Origin: an uncultured Desulfobacter sp.
GTDB lineage: Bacteria; Desulfobacterota; Desulfobacteria; Desulfobacterales; Desulfobacteraceae
Reading direction: 5' to 3'
DNA: 64,000 bases
NCBI RefSeq assembly: GCF_963677125.1
Contig: NZ_OY781882.1
Span: 690,501-754,500, forward strand
Shown: piece by piece, positions 59,872 to 64,000 of the stretch
How positions within the stretch are numbered: the stretch's first letter is position 1
Layout: the number at the start of each line of letters is the position of its first letter
The notes under the pieces: generated by a model
What the model was told of the DNA's origin: nothing
Database searches by the model: none
Seen by the model: only the letters and a program-made list of their open reading frames with translations
Program-made: the position numbers and the translations under genes

Positions 59872-60879
59872 TTATACCCCCACCGCTTTTACGCGGGAGT
59901 ACACATCATCTGCAAGACCACATACCTGGTTGTTTTGGATCATTTCCCACCCCCTGGCTGCAATCATAGCCGCATTATCTCCGCATAGGGACAAGGGGGG
60001 CGAGAATATTTTCATTTTATGTCGTTCGGCCCTCTTAGAAAGGATGTCAACAAGGGTTTTATTGGCGGAAACCCCGCCTGCAATACCGATATTGGTACAA
60101 TTTTTATCTTTGGCTGCCGCAATCAGTTTGGCGGACAGCACATCAATGACGGCCATTTGAAATCCAGCTGCCACATGGGCAGACTGGGCTTCGTTCATAT
60201 CAGGGTTTTCGTGCAGATACCGAGCCACCGCAGATTTAATCCCACTGAAACTGAAGTCAAAGTTGCCTTTTTTAAGCATGCTTCTGGGAAACTTGATTTT
60301 TTCCGGGTCCCCCTTTTTTGCCAGAGATTCAATGGCAGGTCCGCCCGGATAGCTTAACCCAATCATTTTGGCCACCTTGTCAAAGGCTTCTCCTGCAGCA
60401 TCATCCCGGGTCTGGCCCATGAGGGTAAATGCGCCGGGGCCTTTTACATGATAGATATTGGTATGTCCGCCTGATACCACAAGGGCGATGAAAGGAAAGC
60501 CGGGGGAATGATCCAAAAGCTGTAGAGAGCAAATATGTGCCTCAAGGTGATTTACGCCGGCCAGGGGCAGATTGCGCGCCCAAGCCAGGGCCTTGGCATA
60601 AGAAAAACCCACTAGAAGTGCGCCAATCAGCCCTGGGCCCTGGGTAGCGGCAATGCCGTCAATATCATCTAGGCCGACACCCGCCTGGGCCAGAGCCTGG
60701 TCTACCACCGGGTCTATGGCCTCAATGTGCATACGCGATGCAAGTTCCGGGACGACCCCGCCGTATATGGCATGGGTGGACACCTGGGAGGAGACAATAG
60801 AAGCGCGGATGCGCACCCCGTCTTCCACGATTGCTGCAGCCGTTTCGTCGCAGGAGGATTCAATCCCAAGAATGAGCAT
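59872..60879 (-). CDS. tsaD: tRNA N6-threonylcarbamoyladenosine transferase TsaD
   Basis: Transfers the threonylcarbamoyl group to A37 of ANN-decoding tRNAs together with TsaB/TsaE. 335 residues of the Kae1/TsaD ASKHA fold. It starts LILGIESSCDETAAAIV, metal-binding His are in SRMHIEAIDP and NHLEAHICS, and the C-terminus has AGGVSANKTL and GDNAAMIA. ATG at 60879. It is downstream of purM by 21 bases, probably the same transcript. Confidence 0.97.
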   Translation of the reverse strand: MLILGIESSCDETAAAIVEDGVRIRASIVSSQVSTHAIYGGVVPELASRMHIEAIDPVVDQALAQAGVGLDDIDGIAATQGPGLIGALLVGFSYAKALAWARNLPLAGVNHLEAHICSLQLLDHSPGFPFIALVVSGGHTNIYHVKGPGAFTLMGQTRDDAAGEAFDKVAKMIGLSYPGGPAIESLAKKGDPEKIKFPRSMLKKGNFDFSFSGIKSAVARYLHENPDMNEAQSAHVAAGFQMAVIDVLSAKLIAAAKDKNCTNIGIAGGVSANKTLVDILSKRAERHKMKIFSPPLSLCGDNAAMIAARGWEMIQNNQVCGLADDVYSRVKAVGV

Positions 60880-60900
60880 GATTTGATTTCCGCTGGAGGA

Positions 60901-61944
60901 TCAGACGTACTGGGTCTGGAGCTCGTCGTTTTCCCTTTCCTGAATTTCACCTATAAGATAAGCATTTTCATTCATTGCACTTAGTCTGTCCATGACTTCC
61001 TGGGCGGCGTTTTCAGGGATCACAACCACCATACCAATGCCGTTGTTAAAGGTTCTGTGCATGTCATGTTCCGGCACATTCCCTTCCTTTTGGATGATGT
61101 TGAATATGGGGGGGATCTGCCATGATTCGTTGTGGATGATGGCTTTGCATGCCTGGGGGATGACCCGGATAATGTTTTCATCTATGCCGCCGCCCGTGAT
61201 GTGAACCAGCCCGTGAATCGGCAGATCACGCATCAAACTTAAAATGGTGGATACATAGATGGTGGTGGGTTTGAGCAGTTCTTCTCCAAGGGTGCCGTCC
61301 AGATCTTCCAGACGGGTGTTGACATCATATCCACATTTATCAAAGAAAACTTTGCGCACCAGGGAAAAGCCATTGGAATGGACACCTGAAGAGGCAATGC
61401 CGATAAGTTTGTGTCCCGGCCTAATGTAGGAGCCGTCAATGATTTTGTTATTGTCAACGATACCAACAGAAAAGCCGGACAAATCATATTCGCCGTCTTG
61501 GTACATACCGGGCATTTCAGCCGTTTCGCCGCCGATCAGTGCACAGCCGGCCTGGGTGCAGCCCTCGGCAATACCTGAAATGATTTTTTCAGCTACAGCA
61601 TTGTCCAGTTTGCCCATGGCTAGATAATCAAGAAAAAATAGAGGCTTAGCTCCCTGGACAATAATGTCGTTGACGCACATGGCCACAAGGTCTATACCAA
61701 TGGTGTCATGTTTATTCATCTGGAATGCGATTTTCAGCTTGGTGCCTACCCCATCTGTGGAGCTAACCAGTACCGGGTTGGAAATATTGGCCAGGTTCAA
61801 GGAAAAAAGTCCCCCAAACCCCCCAATGTCCCCCATGACACCGGTCCGAGGGGTGGATTTGGCAATATTTTTTATCCGGTCAACCAGCTCAGTGGCTTTA
61901 TCAATATCAACGCCGGAATCCGCATATGTCAAAGAGTCGTTCAT
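60901..61944 (-). CDS. purM: Phosphoribosylformylglycinamidine cyclo-ligase (AIR synthetase)
   Basis: Closes the imidazole ring in purine biosynthesis (FGAM + ATP to AIR). 347 residues of the PurM/SelD fold. Landmarks are SLTYADSGVDIDKATELV, STDGVGTKLKIAFQMN, GIDLVAMCVNDI, GGETAEMPGMY and HITGGGIDENI. AGGTGA eight bases before the ATG. First gene of a likely purM-tsaD operon. Confidence 0.97.
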   Translation of the reverse strand: MNDSLTYADSGVDIDKATELVDRIKNIAKSTPRTGVMGDIGGFGGLFSLNLANISNPVLVSSTDGVGTKLKIAFQMNKHDTIGIDLVAMCVNDIIVQGAKPLFFLDYLAMGKLDNAVAEKIISGIAEGCTQAGCALIGGETAEMPGMYQDGEYDLSGFSVGIVDNNKIIDGSYIRPGHKLIGIASSGVHSNGFSLVRKVFFDKCGYDVNTRLEDLDGTLGEELLKPTTIYVSTILSLMRDLPIHGLVHITGGGIDENIIRVIPQACKAIIHNESWQIPPIFNIIQKEGNVPEHDMHRTFNNGIGMVVVIPENAAQEVMDRLSAMNENAYLIGEIQERENDELQTQYV

Positions 61945-62037
61945 CGTAATTTCACCTATGGTATTCTAATAAAGATCTGTTAGTCCCTTTAAAGTCGTCA
62001 ATCATACGCCCAAAGCCTGTAAAAAGTCAAAAGCTTT

Positions 62038-62067
62038 TTGACAAGGCATGCCTGGATGAAGTATGAA
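62038..62067 (+). promoter_or_regulatory. Candidate sigma-70 promoter of hom
   Basis: TTGACA (62038-62043), an 18-base spacer and TATGAA (62062-62067), 45 bases before the hom ATG. The -10 is only a partial match. Confidence 0.4.
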
Positions 62068-62112
62068 GTGGATGACTTTTAAACACGGGACTATTTTGGA
62101 GAAAATATCTTC

Positions 62113-63426
62113 ATGAAAACAATTCATATCGGCTTACTCGGATTCGGCGTGGTCGGGGCAGGTGTGGCAAAATTGCTCAAAGAGAAAAAAGAACTGCTCG
62201 AATCCAGGATCGGCGCCTGTCTGAATCTTAAAACCATTGCTGATCTCGATATTACCACCGACCGGGGTGTTGATCTGACCGGTACCCAATTAACGACTGA
62301 TGCAATGTCGGTTATCAATGACCCTGAGATCGACATTATTGTGGAACTTATCGGCGGGCAAACTGTAGCCAGGGATTTTATTGTTAAGATTCTTGAAAGC
62401 AAAAAACATGTGGTGACGGCAAATAAGGCTCTTTTAGCCGGTTTTGGCAACGAATTGGTCCGCATTGCCGAAAAGAATCAGGTTGATTTGGCGTTTGAAG
62501 CATCCTGTGGGGGATGTATGCCTGTCATAAAAAGCCTGAGGGAATCTTTGGTTGCCAACGACATTCATGCCATGTGCGGAATCCTTAACGGTACCTGCAA
62601 TTATATCTTGAGCAAAATGACCCGGGATGGCTCCCAGTTTGAGGATGCCTTAAAAAGGGCTCAGGAGTTGGGGTTTGCCGAAGCTGAACCATCCCTGGAT
62701 GTGGACGGATATGATACGGCACATAAACTTGCCATTTTGAGTGCCCTGGCCCATGGAATGGAAATCAATCTTGATGATATCCATGTGGAAGGCATTCGGA
62801 ACATCGGTCCGGCAGATATCGGGTTTGCAAGTGACTTTGGCTATACCATTAAATTGCTTGCCATCGGAAAAAAACATGAGAACCATGTTGAAGCTAGGGT
62901 GCATCCCACCATGATTCCTTGTTCCAATCCTTTGTCCCATGTGGAGCATTCCATGAATGCCATTGCCATTGATGCAGACGCTACAGGACCCACCATGCTC
63001 TGTGGTCACGGGGCGGGTATGATGCCCACAGCTTCGGCTGTTCTCTCGGATATAACCGACATTGCAAGAAACATTATTGCCGGTATCCGGCGCAGGGTTC
63101 CCACTTTGGGGTATCCCGAAGACAATATTAAAAAAATACCTATTTTACCCATGGACGAGTTGTCCACCCGGTATTATCTGCGTTTTGAGGCCCAGGATCA
63201 TCCAGGGGTTTTGTCTACCATTTCAGGTATTTTAGGTAAAAATGATATCAGTATTAAATCCGTTCATCAAAAAGGGCGCAATACAAATGGTCAGGTTCCC
63301 ATTGTCATGCTGACTCATCTGGCCAGGGAAAGCAGGATTCAGGCGGCCCTTGCCCAAATCATTCAAACTGACTGTGTGCTGGGACAGCCCGTTGTTATCC
63401 GCATTGAAGATGATGGCACGGATTAG
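62113..63426 (+). CDS. hom: Homoserine dehydrogenase
   Basis: Reduces aspartate semialdehyde to homoserine for threonine and methionine synthesis. 437 residues. The NAD(P) motif is GLLGFGVVGAGVAKLL, the catalytic region has VTANKALLA and GGCMPVIKSLRE, then NGTCNYILSKM and AEPSLDVDGYDTAHKLAIL. The C-terminal ACT domain is about 350-430 (RFEAQDHPGVLSTISGIL), implying allosteric control by an amino acid. It is followed 188 bases later by thrH on the same strand, which uses its product. Confidence 0.96.
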   Translation: MKTIHIGLLGFGVVGAGVAKLLKEKKELLESRIGACLNLKTIADLDITTDRGVDLTGTQLTTDAMSVINDPEIDIIVELIGGQTVARDFIVKILESKKHVVTANKALLAGFGNELVRIAEKNQVDLAFEASCGGCMPVIKSLRESLVANDIHAMCGILNGTCNYILSKMTRDGSQFEDALKRAQELGFAEAEPSLDVDGYDTAHKLAILSALAHGMEINLDDIHVEGIRNIGPADIGFASDFGYTIKLLAIGKKHENHVEARVHPTMIPCSNPLSHVEHSMNAIAIDADATGPTMLCGHGAGMMPTASAVLSDITDIARNIIAGIRRRVPTLGYPEDNIKKIPILPMDELSTRYYLRFEAQDHPGVLSTISGILGKNDISIKSVHQKGRNTNGQVPIVMLTHLARESRIQAALAQIIQTDCVLGQPVVIRIEDDGTD

Positions 63427-63614
63427 CACTAATTCGTTTTTTTTTGCATTCGAACACCCCCGGATCCAAGATAAAAGGGTGCCGTGCCAATATATTAACA
63501 GTTACGGGTTGATGGGATCCGTCAATACCTATGCTTAATCACAACAAAACATGAAAGTGATTCATCAATTTGTATTAGTGATTTTCATACAACAAGACAA
63601 AAAGGGTTAAAGGA

Positions 63615-64000
63615 ATGAAAATACTTGTTGCAGATCTGGAAGGGGTTTTTTTGCCTGAAATCTGGATCAATGTGGCGAAAAAAACCGGGATTGAGGAACT
63701 TAAGCTGACTACCCGGGATATCAGCGATTATGATGTGCTCATGACCAAGCGCCTTTCCATACTTGAAGAGCATAATCTGACACTTAAGGATATCCAGGAT
63801 GTCATTGCGGGTCTTGATCCCCTCGATGGTGCAAAGCAGATGCTGGATTGGATCCGGGAACGGACCCAGATCATCATTCTGTCCGATACCTTCGAAGAGT
63901 TTGCAGGGCCGCTTATGAAGAAATTGGACTTTCCTGCATTGCTTTGCCATAACCTGACCGTAGACGCAACAAACCGGATTATTGGATATAATCTAAGAAT
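63615..64000 (+). CDS. thrH: Phosphoserine phosphatase / homoserine phosphotransferase ThrH (3' end missing)
   Basis: HAD-family enzyme cut by the right edge; 128 residues are visible of about 200. It begins MKILVADLEGVFLPEIWIN. The HAD nucleophile Asp lies in ADLEGV, and the segments TTRDISDYDVLMTKRL, LDPLDGAKQML and IILSDTFEEF match ThrH of Pseudomonas as I know it. That enzyme dephosphorylates phosphoserine and can transfer the phosphate to homoserine. Position just after hom supports a role in threonine synthesis. The start follows AAAGGA closely, with AAGGG further upstream as the more likely ribosome site. Confidence 0.9.
   Translation, partial: MKILVADLEGVFLPEIWINVAKKTGIEELKLTTRDISDYDVLMTKRLSILEEHNLTLKDIQDVIAGLDPLDGAKQMLDWIRERTQIIILSDTFEEFAGPLMKKLDFPALLCHNLTVDATNRIIGYNLR

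Noticed and set aside
61945..62112. Threonine-type attenuator before hom
   Set aside because: No Thr/Ile-rich leader frame and no T-tailed terminator; only a short GTCAAAA/TTTTTGAC repeat overlapping the likely promoter.

Overview
The window reads as chromosomal DNA of a Gram-negative, motile or surface-attached bacterium of the sulfate-reducing Desulfobacteraceae type (Desulfobacterota, formerly Deltaproteobacteria). This placement rests on gene order (lysS-lolC-lolD-bamA-skp-lpxD-lpxA-lpxI-lpxB), on the DHH-CBS-nucleotidyltransferase fusion, on LpxI in place of LpxH and on the general look of the proteins. No sulfate-reduction gene lies in the window, so it is an inference. There are no rRNA or tRNA genes, CRISPR arrays, phage genes or transposases that I can recognise.

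Left part (1-14.8 kb): the end of argJ, an RsuA/RluB-type pseudouridine synthase and, convergently, trpS. A four-gene minus-strand signalling operon follows, transcribed from 9163 down to 2844: an EAL protein, a large hybrid histidine kinase with receiver and Hpt domains, a REC-GGDEF diguanylate cyclase and a REC-only regulator. Next are a DHH-CBS-CCA/A-adding fusion protein and the type IV pilus genes pilC and pilS. No pilR follows pilS; instead there is a frameshifted membrane-protein remnant and a 51-residue cysteine-rich protein gene.

Envelope cluster (15.7-27.6 kb, plus strand): lysS, lolC, lolD, bamA (with an extra N-terminal domain), skp, lpxD, lpxA, lpxI, lpxB and a CNNM/CorC-type CBS protein. 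Together these cover lipoprotein release, outer-membrane protein insertion and lipid A synthesis.

Amine/amino-acid region (27.7-36.7 kb): an APC permease, an unknown protein and an outer-membrane channel-like protein on the minus strand, an AraC-type regulator, and a divergent plus-strand operon of an ornithine-cyclodeaminase-family protein and a three-component flavin/[2Fe-2S] dehydrogenase. This region ends in a membrane protein of unknown function and a decayed copy of the last dehydrogenase subunit.

Aromatic amino acids (36.7-40.8 kb): pheA-aroE-aroA-aroK, preceded by what looks like a complete phenylalanine attenuator: promoter, 25-codon Phe/Tyr-rich leader peptide, competing stem and terminator.

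Acetoin/butanediol region (41.0-52.2 kb): a butanediol dehydrogenase, the sigma-54 activator AcoR and a divergent acetoin dehydrogenase operon (acoC, Lin0512-family gene, acoA, acoB, acoX, DUF6506 gene), followed by lipoate-protein ligase and a thioesterase. Both bdhA and the aco operon carry -24/-12 (sigma-54) promoters. A pair of inverted 138-bp repeats brackets an AhpD-like gene here.

Right part (52.3-64 kb): a TolC-family protein, an acyl-CoA ligase, an SH3-domain membrane protein, a diadenylate-cyclase-domain protein with an altered RHR motif, nagZ, tsaD and purM on the minus strand, then hom and the start of thrH at the right edge.
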